A DNA stretch of 64,000 bases from Trichoplusia ni (GCF_003590095.1 NC_039479.1:11408001-11472000); one strand, 5' to 3'; counted from the stretch's first letter, positions 1-12,700 are shown. A program made the numbers and translations. The notes: generated by a model from the letters alone, not told the origin.

Positions 1-59
1 TTTTGTTGCATGAAGTTTGACATTTGAGATTCTATGTCGTACAAATTTAATGAGTTGGG

Positions 60-150
60 TCGGATGCTCGACAAAGCGGGATAACATTTTCCGAACGGAG
101 CGCGGGGCTAGGTCAAAGCACAAGGTCGCCGTCCAAGGTCAGCTGGAGAA
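60..150. promoter_or_regulatory. Candidate nuclear-receptor site cluster (three AGGTCR half-sites)
   Basis: Seen: three direct AGGTCR hexamers at 110-115 (aggtca), 123-128 (aggtcg) and 136-141 (aggtca), each exactly 13 bases after the last, in a GC-richer patch. The third reads ccaaggtca, close to the FTZ-F1/ERR monomer site YCAAGGYCR. Known: insect nuclear receptors bind AGGTCA half-sites alone or as direct repeats. Inferred: a possible regulatory element. A spacing of seven bases between half-sites is not a classical dimer arrangement, so this may be chance or several monomer sites. Confidence 0.25.
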
Positions 151-984
151 AAGTATAACGTATGTATTACAGATATTCGTAGCTTGATGCAGAGAATCTC
201 GTATTCGTACTCATCATAAGGGATTGGAATAATTCTTACTCAGCTTTTGTTTCTGTTTGTAGGTATTTACTATTTTCGCGTATTGTAGAAATATTGAAGA
301 TTTTATTACTGTTCGGCTCTATAAATGTAGCCGAATTTTATATCACCTCATTTCGTTACCATAGCTGTGCAGGTATTATGAAAATCCAGTACTTTTTAAT
401 AAAAAAAAGTTAGTAAAAAATTCAAAGCAGCGTCGCAAACGGAAAAATATTAAAAAAATCGAATAGCATAGTGCTCGCCACCATACGTATTCCAAAAATA
501 TGTCCTTTTATTTATTTCTAACAAAATGCGGAAAATCGGTAGGTAATGGAAAATTCAATCCAGTGATTTATGCGAGCTAAAAATATGATTTGTGGTGTTT
601 GCTCGGTTTGGATTAATTTGCGCTTAATTCAAACGATGTTGGAACTAACGTATTTGGAAATTGATTTTGTAGACACGCTTCCGACGTCTCGATTGGTGAT
701 TAGTGCATTGATTAAATGCTTTGAGTTTGAGGTTTCGAATTTGAGTGGTCATAAAACTTCTGCGTTGCCACACAATTAGTATAAAACCACTAAGTACATT
801 TAACACAGTTCGTTGGACAAAAGAAATGTTGTGTGTCAAGTAGAAACACCAGTAGATGGATATAAAATTTGAGTTACACCAGGAATTCGAAATGCAGCTC
901 TATAACAAAACACATGCAATAAGGACTACATACAAAAGCATACAATACAAAGTTTATTCTTGTCCCAAACGGTATTAGTAGAAA

Positions 985-1170
985 TCCCGGGGCTGGCGAA
1001 AAGTGTCGCGATCCTTAAACGTCGTCAGTCGTCGATCACCGCTTCGGGGCATTATTCACGGGAGAGATAAGTCCGAAACGTACCTGAGAGTCGACACCTT
1101 TGAATAGATATATTTCAGAGACCATGTTATAGGCGGAAAGCGAGGCCAACAAGGCCAACACTAGGTAAGT
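985..1170 (+). promoter_or_regulatory. GC-rich islet with initiator-like site and perfect 5' splice donor
   Basis: Seen: a GC-rich patch in AT-rich surroundings. It has an arthropod initiator-like TCAGT at 1025-1029 and a consensus donor ctag|GTAAGT with the cut after 1164. The bases between would make an exon of about 138 bases. They contain ATG followed almost at once by in-frame TAG, so they carry no protein. There is no TATA box or clear DPE. Inferred: possibly the non-coding first exon of a gene or lncRNA reading rightward. Donor-like hexamers also arise by chance, so support is weak. Confidence 0.2.
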
Positions 1171-2600
1171 AGCTCGAAAGCAATTTAAACTTTCGAATCA
1201 CTTTTGACTTTTTTATTATATTTCTGGGTCTAATTTCAAAAGTTATTTGAAATTTAGAGCTAGGTAATTACGATATGCTAAATTGTTATTTCTTTACCGT
1301 CGTGACCTAGGTCACGAAATATTAAACATTATTGTAAACATGTCATAACCTAACAATTTCGTTCTTAAATTTTAAAATCGTTCCTATTAAATCCTACCTA
1401 TAAAAAAATACAATCATTTCTTATCCTAAGGAAGTTCAATTTACCATCTATAAACGTTTCCATCTGTAAATTATTCTCGATTTCAATCTGATTAATCAAC
1501 TTGCTCTATAAGTTGCAGTAAGTGTACTAACAAAGCACCTGATTGGCAGTTGCTAAGTGCTTGCCGTCTGCGCAAAGGGCGCTATTCAGATATTTGTTCT
1601 AGCTTCGAGCGTTTGTGCATGTGAGATACAAGTCTGTAGACGATTCTATGATACAAGAGACAAAACATTTAAGTCAAGGATTAAGTAGACTGGAAGTAAT
1701 TTTAATTCTCTAGCTTACTTAATAGGGCGAAAAATAATAATTTACAGAAGTCCCTTTACTTCTAACTCGTATCCGACAACTTTTTATTTAGACTACATCT
1801 ACTTTACCTAATTTTCCATATGAACACGTAAAAGTAATAAACCGAAGACTTAAAAAACTATTCAAATAAAAACACTAAAGCAGCAATATTTACTGATGCC
1901 AACATCCACCCTTGAACCCCCAAACATAATTCCTCTCGCTACAAGAGACATGTTCATTCCACGCCAATACTTTCTCGCTTTTAGGTCACAACTTACGTCA
2001 ACAATAAGAAATATCTAAGGGCGAATCGGGAACCGACTGGGAGTTCACGATTGGAGTATAAATCTGGCTTACATCGCTATGCTATGTGTCATGGCCGTAT
2101 TATAATTACATTCTGTCTCCTGACTATCTGTATGACGGATTTTTTGCGCCACAAGGGGATTTTGGTGGGATGATTGGCGAACTCGCTCGCGTATTGCATG
2201 GAATTCACTAAGAAGCTGTCGTAAATTCTGATGCAAAGTCTACTTTCATTTGATTTTTCGATTCTTTCGTTTTTGTATTACGAACGATTGTTATGTTTTA
2301 ATTATCACTCCGTTTAGTGTGATTTTCCGTTTGATATGGGTATCTTTGGTTGCCCTAGTCAATTCTTTCCATAAATAATATATAGAAAAATATTTACACT
2401 CTTAAATTCTAGTATTGTTGACGGACAAAAAGTATGTAAAATGCATACTGTTAGCATATTTCTAAATGCAAAATAAACAGGAGAAAAAACCTCCGGTATG
2501 TAAATTTATAGTTCCCATACTTAATTAAAAACTAGAATTAATTTCAAATGAACATCCTCTTAGTAGGTACTGAAGTACCAGATAATCTCATGCGGTTAAT
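1171..2600. other. Gene-less AT-rich stretch
   Basis: I see no open frame over about 60 codons and no recognisable repeat. Two slightly GC-richer patches (about 1535-1640 and 2030-2170) stand out from the AT-rich background, but no motif identifies them. Confidence 0.5.
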
Positions 2601-2604
2601 AAGA

Positions 2605-2690
2605 AGTGCGTAGCGGCTCGTTAATTAGCTACGACAGCGTAGCCGGCTTAGTGGCGACATCGGCTACGACGTAGTAAATACGTAGCTCTT
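2605..2690. repeat. CTACG/CGTAG-rich repeat fragment
   Basis: The stretch is dense in tacg, gtagc and gctacg words and their complements, so it is rich in short inverted repeats. It shares the 13-mer ggctacgacgtag (2662-2674) with 56683-56695. Inferred: both are fragments of one dispersed palindromic repeat. I cannot name the family. Confidence 0.45.
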
Positions 2691-3417
2691 CATTACAACG
2701 TTGAATAAAATTGGATTCAAAATTAATTAAGATGGGGTTTACTACGAGTAGGAATGTAAATCCAGAGTTTTACATATTATTACCACGTAACCAGTTGCAT
2801 ATTATTACACGTTAATATTTGCAGTGCATTGTTTGCATTAAATTATCTATGTTCTAATAAAAGTACTAAATACATAGGTAAGTTTGAACGACAATATCCG
2901 TAAAGTTATGTAGCAATGAATATACTTACATATAAAGACATTAATATTGAAAAAAATACGCTGGAAATGTATCCAACATAATTTAAGAGCAAACCAGTCG
3001 TTATGCGTATTAGTTCATTGAGTATTCGGAACAGGTTTTTGGCGTACAATTTACGCAAAGTTCGCGTTTACGTAACATTCATGCCTCAGGCGACGCCGAT
3101 ACGTATGTCTGAAAAGATAAAACTACATAAGCTCATTATTTTTGCGTTCATGTATATTTTTGAATTACACGGACTTACTAAAATACAGTATTTTGTTAAT
3201 GTGACCTAGACACATTTTTCCCAGTTAACAGTTTTTATAGATCTTCTTAATCATAAACTATCTCATAAGGTGCATTTGTCTTTGAGTATGTTTACTTTAA
3301 GACTAACAGTTTTTTTTTTCGGTATTCTACACATTTTAAATTACATACAATTTTTTTCAAAATTACAAAATTAAAAAAAAGACATAATTTTCATCACCTC
3401 AGGCTACGTATTTCTCC

Positions 3418-3855
3418 TCAAAATCTAAAGTAACAACTACGTTTGTTTTGCGAATACACATACAAAGCATAACATATAAATACTCGAACATCAAAACCCG
3501 AGCTAGCACTACTACAAAAAAGTCCTAGCATTCTTATTTCGAACATTTCAAAATGTAAATCAGCATTTGAAATACGAACTGAGGTCACAATAGCGACTAA
3601 CCGAAACGTAGGAAGGAAAATTAAAAATATTTTCGGTCTCACTAACGAGCCGGGCTGTTTCAAGCCTATCTGCATTTTTGTACCGACGAAATTGGATTTA
3701 CTTTTGTACGTGTTTTTTTTCGAATCATCCCTTTTTGAGGTTAACAGTGACAGATTTTTTGACACCTCGGAGTTATGAGTTGCTTTTTTGGACTTTTTAA
3801 TGTCGTTGATTTTAGAGGATTGTATTTTTTGCTTTTTATCTATTTTAGGATTCAA
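3418..3855 (-). other. Longest open reading frame, 145 codons, unrecognised
   Basis: This is the longest open frame in the window. It starts on TTG (complement of 3853-3855). The frame stays open upstream to a stop at 3904-3906 without meeting an ATG. The first internal Met is residue 61 (MQIGLKQPG), giving an 85-residue product. Residues 1-60 are rich in Lys and Ser (e.g. KINDIKKSKKATHNSE); the remainder is hydrophobic and Cys-containing with no motif I recognise. A frame of this length is only mildly unexpected in 64 kb of AT-rich DNA on six frames. It could be an exon, a decayed transposon frame, or chance. I assign no function. Confidence 0.15.
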
Positions 3856-3909
3856 GTTTAGAGGTACAGGTTTTAAAAAGTGTTTTTTGAGATTTTTGAA
3901 ATCCTAATG

Positions 3910-5080
3910 ATGTTTATTAATACGCGGGTCTTTGTAGAATAGGTTTTTACAGTTAGTACGTGATTGCTCAAGAAGGGCAAGCGAGAAGCTTGCTACATTT
4001 TTTTAAAATAAATCAAGGACTTCATCCTTCTATGGCTGTTTGAAACCTGCATACACCTGAATATCACTACATGTTTGTATGATATATTTGCATGTGTTTG
4101 TTGAATTTTTCAGCCAGTTTAACTCAACTCAACTCACTTCGCTCCGATCTCCTGCTTTCTCAGTCAGTTACTACAACAGCTTGACTATCTACCCTATAGG
4201 CTCCTCAATATTCCAGATCCACCTCACTATCAACCATCGATTAGTTTCACGCATTTATAACAGTGTTCCAATCAAGATATTCCCATGAGCCCCCGACAAT
4301 AGGGAACGATATTTGTGGTCATGCGTTGCGGTGTACCGGCTCACAAATCAGCTCCCATTGTTGTACGTGTTAACCACTATTGCGTTACTGAAATTGGGTC
4401 TAGTTGAACGCTTATACCGCTGAAGTTTAGTGTTATTCAAAGTATTGTTGGGTACACAATGAGTGTCACAGTTTGAGATGTCGATGTAGTATTTAGGACG
4501 CGCTCCTATTGTGTGGTAGAGTCCTATATGAGTTTACTAGGTCAATGTACATTACCTAGTCCTAAAGTGTCAATAGCGTTATACGTAAAATTTCCTTCAC
4601 ACGTGACGATATGAATGAAAGTAGGTCTATATTTGAATACGATGAATAGCTCACCCAACATCCAAAAATCTCCTTTTTTGTAATGAAAAGGTTATGATGT
4701 ATAAAGATGAAGTATAAAAAGTTTGAAACAAACTGATTTCGCGATTATCGAACCACTGGCTATCTTTATGGATATCGACATCAAACCATTAATTTATTGA
4801 ATAGAATAGAATGGTAAAAACCAATCACACTACTCATAAACACATAAAACATAAATTATTATCAAAACAGTAACTTATAGTAACCATCATTCATTGATGA
4901 ACCCAACTAACATTTTTATGCTGCATACAACTATGTAGTTTAGACTTCTATATACAGGCCAACCATTAACCGTTTCTGAATCGTGAGTCTTATCAACTTT
5001 TCCAACTTACATTATTGCATCTTACTAGATAAGGCTAAATATCTTAACGTCATTTTCACATCTATATACTTCTATATACT
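3910..5080. other. Gene-less AT-rich stretch
   Basis: No recognisable gene or repeat. A 69-codon open frame at 4079-4288 has no known motif and ordinary composition. From about 4290 to 4640 the sequence is a little GC-richer, without identifiable sites. Confidence 0.5.
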
Positions 5081-5082
5081 AA

Positions 5083-5337
5083 TATATAATATACTAATAT
5101 ATAAAGCTGGAGAGTTTGTTTGTTTGAACGCGCTAATCTCACTAAGTACTGGTCCAAATTGAAAAAATATTTTTGTGTTGAATATACCATTTATCGAGGA
5201 AGGCTTTAAGCTATAAACCATCACGCTGCGACTAATAGGAGCGAATATACAATGGAAAATGTGAAAAAAACAGGGCAGGTATAAATCATAACTTATATCT
5301 TCTACCCACGGAGACAAAGTCGCGGGCACCACCTAGT
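5083..5337 (-). mobile_element. RTE-type LINE 3' tail, degenerate
   Basis: Read on the minus strand it begins actaggtggtgcccgcgac, like the lepidopteran RTE-tail start actagctgttgcccgcgac. It then carries the blocks for 'ctcctattagtcgcagcgtgatg'-type and 'cttcctcgataaatggt' sequence also found in the copy at 38123-38350. It ends in a run of tatat/attag repeats at 5060-5105. Known: these tails belong to 5'-truncated, dead copies of RTE-clade retrotransposons. No reverse-transcriptase frame is present. Family assignment is from memory; homology to the second copy is visible directly. Confidence 0.75.
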
Positions 5338-5339
5338 AC

Positions 5340-6250
5340 GTAATATAGATTAGCCTAACCTCTAAGAGTAATGAATACTTACATCTAAATACCAACATAA
5401 TGTCATGAATAGACTATCTAAGTCCATTATTCTAGGCTACAGGTAGCGGGATTGATTGCCGCATATGATTATCGTCGTTTAGCTTCAAATAGATAGACGT
5501 GGCTTAAGTAATTGCTAACGTAACAAATTACCTTCTATTGTTACATGCGGTAACTAGGCGTTATGAAATGGTGTCTGGTTTACTGGTGAGTTATGTAGTA
5601 GGTATGTTTGTGTATGCTTTGGCGAAAACTGGTCTTATATCGTTAACCATTTCAGCTGTGTATACTCCTTTTTGTATGAAAAATAATATTTGGCCTATTC
5701 TGAAAAAGGTTTTTTGAGACCAGCATGAACATGAACACATGTGCAATATTTATGTTTTGATAATGAAAGAGTTTTTGTTAATCTCACTGACGAATTTCAG
5801 TTCTAGCAGCAGTGATACACTTAATCTGTTATTGCCTCTTAATTGTTCCATATTTTGCAACGGCTCAAATACATAACTACCTTTTAAACTGCTATTTAAT
5901 TTTCTTAATTTAAGACACCTCGTGCAATACAAGTATAGGTCACAGCTTTAAACCAGCACAACAAAAATCTAAACTTAAAACAGCACTAGCATTTAGTATT
6001 TTATATTCATAGTTATCACCCTAAACCAAATGACTGGTTAAAAGCCACCACAACTGTTCACCGAAGAGTTATGGCCGCGGTGTCTGTAACTAATGACAAT
6101 TTATTGACTATAAACTTTAACACCAGGTTTATTTGGGAAACTGTTATATGATGTGCGGTTTACGTTCTTACGTTTTTATTATTGGTTTGTTATTGGTCGT
6201 CATGTGTTTAGGGTGCAGGGGCTTTACCAAAACATCTCAAAAAAGACTTT
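5340..6250. other. Gene-less AT-rich stretch
   Basis: No gene, repeat or regulatory motif that I can support. Confidence 0.5.
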
Positions 6251-6308
6251 TGTAGGTGTGGAAGCAAGATAGAGCGCTACGCCGTGTAGAGTTGCGTCTC
6301 TCTTCCTC
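6251..6308 (+). repeat. Near-palindromic dispersed repeat (gtgtggaagc...ctctcttcc)
   Basis: The sequence runs gtgtggaagcaagatagagc, then ctac...gtagag, then gtctctcttcc, so its two ends are roughly complementary. The same pattern occurs inverted at 59181-59230 and, more diverged, at 19976-20022. I recognise it as a common lepidopteran repeat but cannot name its family. Confidence 0.5.
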
Positions 6309-6309
6309 A

Positions 6310-8745
6310 ACAGCTACAGTTTTACTCTAAGGGACAGTGGTAAGGCCCCAGGTAGAGTCTTCAGACGCATGCGTGCTTATTGTTCGTCTGGGAGACAGTC
6401 TTCCCTTTACGATCTTTACGACTTGTAATGTCTATATACTTGACAGGATAAACGCCACTCGGCTCTATTTAGTTACTACGTCATTCTTCCAAACCGAAAT
6501 ACAGTTATACCATCTCATAATAATAATGCAAAATCATGTCATTTAAGAGTGTCAATCATTCTCACGATGATATTATTAAAATCAGTTAAAAACGACTGCC
6601 TTAGAAGCAAATAGTATAAAAAGGACATGAAAAATTAATTGAATAAATATAATTAGCTATCAAAGATAAAAGTGTTTGTCCATATTTTTAATGTCTTCGT
6701 ATATTTGCGCACTAAACACTTCTGTTAATTATTTTTGTAACAAGCAAAACACGTAAAATTAATTTAATAAACATTAAAGTTTGCACAGTATAATTTAAAA
6801 ATAAATTAAAAATACTTAGAATTTTAATTCTGTTTTAGTATTGCTTTTATCACAAAATGTATTTTTTTTTTCATAATATTGCTTAGTTCTTCCACTGACA
6901 TTTCACTAATATTTATTTACCAAATAATATTTAAATACATGTCATCTAGTAAATCTAATGCATTAATATAGAGTCCATATAATCTCTTGCGATTACTCAA
7001 TATTAAACCTCACACACATAACAATAACATAACAATTCTTCAAAGAAATCCAGTTTCCTATTGAATTCTAATTAAATCTGGTATAAACGGAACTGGGTCG
7101 TCTGCGTGCGATCCGGTCATGTCCGGAATGGACTAGATTACTCAAGTTTTATAGAAAATGTCGACACCTCCTGAGAGTTGAAGCATTCGTTGAGAATGCA
7201 TTGCTTTTTAATTAATTATTTTCTTGTATAGGTTCTTTTCCATTTGGGTTTTTGTCATTTCTTTTGCGTCACATTGAATAGGTACCTTTGTGCTGTACTG
7301 TTGATTACTACTATTAATTATGACTTAATATTTTATCATAAGTAAGTCCTTTAATATTTAAAACACAATTTTTAATACGTCTTACTTTTTTTTTCAAATG
7401 ACAGTATTATAGCATAGCAATGTTTTTTTACGACCTGAGCCATTTTCAGTAAATTTTGTGATAATGCTTCATATTGTTTAACTACAACGTTACAGCCCTA
7501 AACGACATATTCTCTGTACTTCAAACAAGTTCAAAAGCCTTAATCAGTCTTCGAACTTCAAAATATCATAAACAATATTTTAGATTTGACCAAACTTTGG
7601 GTCCAACTATTGGCTGAAGGTTTTGGACCAAAAGTTTGGCCTATAGGACTTCTGGGCCTTGTGCAGCTTGTTTTGTTGAACACATGAGAAAGTTTGGCCG
7701 TTTCTCAGTGCTCCTAGAATAAGCTTCAGAGAATGCTATGGGGCAAGTTGTAAGCGGAAGATAGAATGAAAAAATGTGGAGCTGTGTAACCTAAACTATT
7801 AAAATTTTCTAAATATTAACAATTACATTTGTAACTGGTAGTAAAGATTTTAACAATTTGGTAATTATCGGTATAAAGTTTGATTTTAAATTGAACACAT
7901 TGAATTTATAAGTCTTTAAAAGGTGCCAGACAACGACATTATCTTGACATATTCTTATTTTGCGCCCAAAAAAGTCTGTTTTATATTGGGATAAAAAATT
8001 GCATTTCTTCTCCATAAAATCAATTTTACTTGATGTGATTATTCAACGAGTGTTTGTATCAGTTTATTTATTAGTTTAAATTAATAAGCTTACATAATTT
8101 AAACTAGCGGTGTTATATGTGGGTAACAGGTAAGTGTAGAATACAAGCATTCCTTAAATGTTTAAGGTAATTAATATTTGACACTAAGTAATTTGGCGGG
8201 TAGATTGAAGGCATTTCACACTTGCTAAATAATGTCTATTTAACTGAGAAACAAGCGAGAAAATTGTGTTACTATGCTTGAACCGTAACGTCAATTTTAC
8301 ACACGAGACATTATTAGGCATACGAAAAAAAACTATTATTATTTATTCTACTTTTTATTGTATGAAACACAGCTATAGAGGTGAAGAAAACTGTAAAGAA
8401 ATACTGTAAGTACTGCTACTATTCTATATTTCCAAGGAATTATACACAGAGATCCATCCAGATAGGAGACATGCCTGGGCGAAAAAGGAAAATAGATAGA
8501 CAACAAACAAAAAATAAATGTCTTACCTGTGCTGGAAGGACTCGTACACTGTAAGCGTATCAAAAATTTCAGTGCTTAAAGTTTTCTTATCCGTTTATTA
8601 ATTAAATATACTATGGAAAATATAGAGTTAAAAAAGAAGAAATTATATATAATACAGCAAGTCAAATACAATCTCACGTATATCTGTCTTCAGCAAATTT
8701 CAAGTTAAGTAAAATAATTCTAGCTCTACACTACAAATTAATATC
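6310..8745. other. Gene-less AT-rich stretch with one imperfect hairpin
   Basis: No coding region. An inverted repeat lies at 7590-7606 (ccaaactttgggtccaa) and 7623-7639 (ttggaccaaaagtttgg), with one mismatch in 17 and a 16-nt loop. No other structure stands out. Confidence 0.45.
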
Positions 8746-8749
8746 CAGC

Positions 8750-8950
8750 CTGACTCCAAACACGCGTGCCTTTATATTCACCTCTCTCCCAGATAGTTAA
8801 CATCGGCAACTCGATAGGAAGGACATGACGTCACGTAGCAAATTGAAGAATGCGCGAAGGTGTGCGCCTCAGGAAAAGGGTCGCATTCCACCGAGCTCCG
8901 AGTACCACGACAGTTAATTCTACAACATTCCTATGCGGAATATATTCATA
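8750..8950. promoter_or_regulatory. GC-richer patch with CRE palindrome
   Basis: Contains a perfect TGACGTCA at 8826-8833, followed by cgtag and a run of GC-rich sequence (gcgcgaaggtgtgcgcctc, agggtcgcattccaccgag). Known: TGACGTCA is the CREB/ATF site. Inferred: candidate enhancer or promoter; no TATA box, exon or open frame accompanies it. Confidence 0.2.
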
Positions 8951-8959
8951 TTTTATTGC

Positions 8960-11790
8960 TTTATCAAATTTTGGAGGTGTTTGGTTATCTCTGTTAGGTT
9001 AATATTGGTTAATCAATGTAAGTCTTGTTGTTTTAGCTAGCTACCTTCGATGGCAAACTATCAAGGAAATATTATTGGTATTTTTTCTTTTTTTTTTATG
9101 TTACTTCTCGTATCACAGTTGCAAAGTCTGGATCTAACATAGTAGATATTTCAAGATTAAGATTTTGCAACGAAAGCATCGCGAACAGTCCATGAATGTT
9201 TCGCAAGGTATTCATTTGTGAGTAGGAGCAAGGAGCCTTGCTCGTACGCGCAAATTTTTTGACTGCGAGCCATGCAATTAACGGTAAAAAGCTATCTTTG
9301 ACCGATTACTTTGAAATAATTGTTTGATTCAATTTTTTACCTCAAGATACAGTCTCATAATGATCTCATTAATTACAAGACGGTTTGTAACCTATTTCAC
9401 TAGTTTTCAAAGTACATTCCTGCGTTTTTGTGTAACTAAAAAAAATCTAGCTAGAAACCCGCGCCCGCTCCAACCTCGTACCAAGTAATAACCATATTTT
9501 GAACATGTCGCAGTGCATCTGCTTGAGCTCATCTAACTTATTATATCCCGCTGTTGGCTACTGTATGCATCGTAAATTACACCAATAAAGAGCTCCTACA
9601 TATCGTTACGGAACATATTATTATTATTAGCGTATCTACAAATTACTGTATTTTATATCATTGCTAAGACGACTTGAATTGAGCCTGGATCTAAAAGAGA
9701 CATCTTACTATGACAACTGTACTTGAGTCAAATAATCTCTGTCACATTTTTACAAAGCTTTTGTTTTTGAGCAGACCGTAAAATTAAGTCAGTTTTGACG
9801 CATCTTCATAATATGGTTTAGTTTATTTAGTCGCCCTTCAAAAGCCCAGGCTAAGTGTTATTAGTAAGTTAAATATCAGTTTAGTCAAAAAGTAAAGTTA
9901 TTCAAAAGTATTTTATTTTTCATTCGTCTCTGAATCTATTACTATTTATTACCCAACCAGGTTTTAGCATAATACTAATTCTACGAAACTATTACTAAAA
10001 ACCACGTAAACAAGATTAATCAATTATAATCAATTTCGGTCTGAACTTTATTCATGTCCAATTCGACCAATCAGAGGGTTCCAAGAAATTTCTTTCAAAG
10101 GGAACGTCTAACAGGAAAACAGAAAGTATCTGAGATCGAAGTTTCTGTTAACCATTATCTATTTATGTTCCGCAACATTTATTTTGACCTATTAGTGTAA
10201 GGGAAATATTTTGTCGGAAAAAAATATTTCACTCAAAATCTAATAAAAGGATGACATATATTATATTTTTGGAATAAGTGATTGGCTGTGTGGGTAGAGC
10301 GTGTAAATGGTTCATATATGGATGGCTGTTGTGTATAACACGATGCCGTATTTTCAGCTTAATATACCTAATAGGCCACACCGCATTTATTTTCACTGAC
10401 AACAAAAGAGTAAATTATTGAATAAGTAAAAAGTATTTTTAAAAGAAGATTTTGTTTTTTCATCTACAAATATAATTGAAGACAAATATCATAATTACCA
10501 CATTGCAGTTGCTTATCATTTTCAAATTTTCAAGCGACTTTACAGACATAAAATATGATAAAAATAGTCAGATTTAAATTTCAAATGAAACTGTAAAACT
10601 ATAACTAACTTTAATTAATATTTACTTCTCAGGATACAGCCTTCAAGTACTTATGGTAACGCAAATACACTAAATCAAGACAAAAGACGCCATCAGAACA
10701 ATGTCCAGAAATTAAAGTCCCTTGAAACATATTAATTTCTCAACTTGTGCAATGGAGGGCAATTAAAACTTGAGACGAGAAACGTAGGAAGTTGAAATTC
10801 TTAATTCTTTTCCATTTAATTTCATCTTTGGCTCTAAGATAAAGTGGAATGAACGAACAGACGTACGGTGCTGGCGTAATCATTGATACGGGGCATGAAG
10901 ATAGAAGTATTGCTCTTAAAATTTCTCAAGTATTAATTTCTGCTATTTACACGAGCGTACAAGCCATAACTGCGAATGAGATGATTGCATCTGCGAGAGA
11001 AACGTGATTTTATATTTCTATCGATAATGGGGTTTATTAATTGAATTTACGACGATTTTTTTTTTCGAAGATAAAGATGTTTTTTTTTTAATCAGCATGA
11101 TTGTTCGATTTTCAGTAAATTAGTTTCTGCTATTATTATTAAAGGATCTAAACATTTTTGTTTACAACAACCATATTTCCCAGAAATTATGTTAATACGA
11201 AATCTTTACTCACTAAAATGATATGAATGCAAGTCGTTTAGGTATTCCCAGTAGAACAAGCCTTAGTTTTATTTAGGTTTCTTAAGTTTATTATAAGAAT
11301 AGGTACAACGAATAAATAGAAAACGTCGGAAAGTCCAATTTACTTTTACCTGTTTTAAATTTTATGTTGAGGAACATCATTTATCAGGACATCATTTTAT
11401 ATATGGTGTGCAATACTCTTTCTGTTAATTTAAAATTTCAGCGCAAATGCTTCATTTTATTTTTCCAGGCAGACTCAACGATGACCTTCATACTGTGAAT
11501 AGGTTATCATATTGTTTTAATCAGCACTTTTAAACCGACAGCTAAAATCCATAAACCCGTAAACTTAAAAACTGATCAATTGATAATACTGAAGATTCCG
11601 TAAGAGAAATAAAAAAAATAATGGTTGAAAACCAATAAATTTAACTGCCAACCGTTGTTATAACCATAACACGAGACTCTCTCACAATGAGACACGGCCT
11701 GGCCAGCCAAAACAGCATCACACTTATAACCTCTAAAACAACATCCCTAACACAGATCTTCCGGATAAGATTAAGTAGAGATTAGTAAAC
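8960..11790. other. Gene-less AT-rich stretch
   Basis: No open frame of note, no recognised repeat and no clear regulatory cluster. Homopolymer T and A runs are frequent (e.g. about 9088-9098, 11057-11065). Confidence 0.5.
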
Positions 11791-11797
11791 GTCCCTT

Positions 11798-11922
11798 ATC
11801 TGATGAAGATGCATTGCGAGGGATCGACAGGTGGCCACTGCGCTACATGATTGATGCAACGGTCGCGTCATCGTGTTTGCGACACCGACGTCATAGATCA
11901 ACGAGGGAAGATGCGACATCTG
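11798..11922 (+). repeat. Copy 1 of a duplicated ~115-base segment
   Basis: Starts atctgatgaagatgcatt (11798-11815), which is identical to 12872-12889. Shared blocks then follow in the same order: a 'ggatcgaca' block, 'tgattgatgcaac', 'gtcatagatcaa' and 'gatgcgacatctg'. The segment is GC-richer than its flanks, and identity fades on both sides. No stop-free frame runs through both copies. It could be an unnamed dispersed repeat or a duplicated non-coding element. Confidence 0.55.
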
Positions 11923-12269
11923 ATTCATATTGGATGTTGTTATTTTTTTGGGATCGTGTTTTGTTTTTTAGGTTAGGCTGGTGATTTTGTGTGCCCGGTG
12001 AGTGTGGGTAATGTTTGGAGTATCTGAAGTCGGGCTGTTATTTAGAGTTTTAGACTATACTTTTTTTCGTGCAGAGAGCCATGATTCTAAGCAGATCAGT
12101 CAGATAACCAACAAGGTCAAATTATTGTATTAAACGAAATGTGTTTATTAGAATAAAAATTATAGGTTTGATTTACCTCGCTAACATTACATGCAAAAAA
12201 AAACTCAAGCAAATCTTCAACCCAATAACTTTAAGACATATTTTTATTAAACTTATCTAAAAACACTCG

Positions 12270-12405
12270 CACACAATTCTCCTTTAAATACAAACTTACT
12301 ATATTTAATCGCTCAATCTGTTCGGGAGCTATGATGCCAGGGACGGGCAAACAGACAGACACATCAAACGTATAACAACCCTCTTTTTCTGTCGGGTGTT
12401 ATAAT
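12270..12405 (+). repeat. LINE-tail-like dispersed repeat fragment
   Basis: Contains gacgggcaaacagacagaca followed by tataacaaccctctttttct and gtcgggtgtt. This matches the common lepidopteran tail pattern of 'cagacagaca...ataacacccctctttttgcgtcggg'. Recognition is from memory; the 5' limit is uncertain. Confidence 0.45.
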
Positions 12406-12449
12406 GTCACTGTTTGGAAATTTTAAATTACCCACCTCCCATGTTTGGA

Positions 12450-12700
12450 CTAAGATTTATTTATTTATTTACTTATATGGATCACCAACAAAGAATACAC
12501 CTTACATGCTATACAAGAGAAAAAGAAGTTACAGGGTTCTTGTGCTTCCTTAATTACAGGTGACCACATCATGCATAATAAGCCTTGTTTGCTTAAATAA
12601 AGAAAAAAACGTGGTAACACATACAAAAGATGACAATTAAAATAAAAATTGAATTAAAAACAAACATTAGAAATTAAAATAATAATAATAATATATATAT
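12450..12700 (-). repeat. Probable inverted LINE-type tail with simple repeats
   Basis: Begins with an atttatttatttattta run (about 12453-12470) and the phrase tatggatcaccaacaaaga, as seen at inverted 3' ends of moth retrotransposons. It ends in A-rich sequence and an (aat)n/(at)n tract around 12678-12700. A loosely similar ATTT-rich start is found at about 38800-38830. Tentative. Confidence 0.35.
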
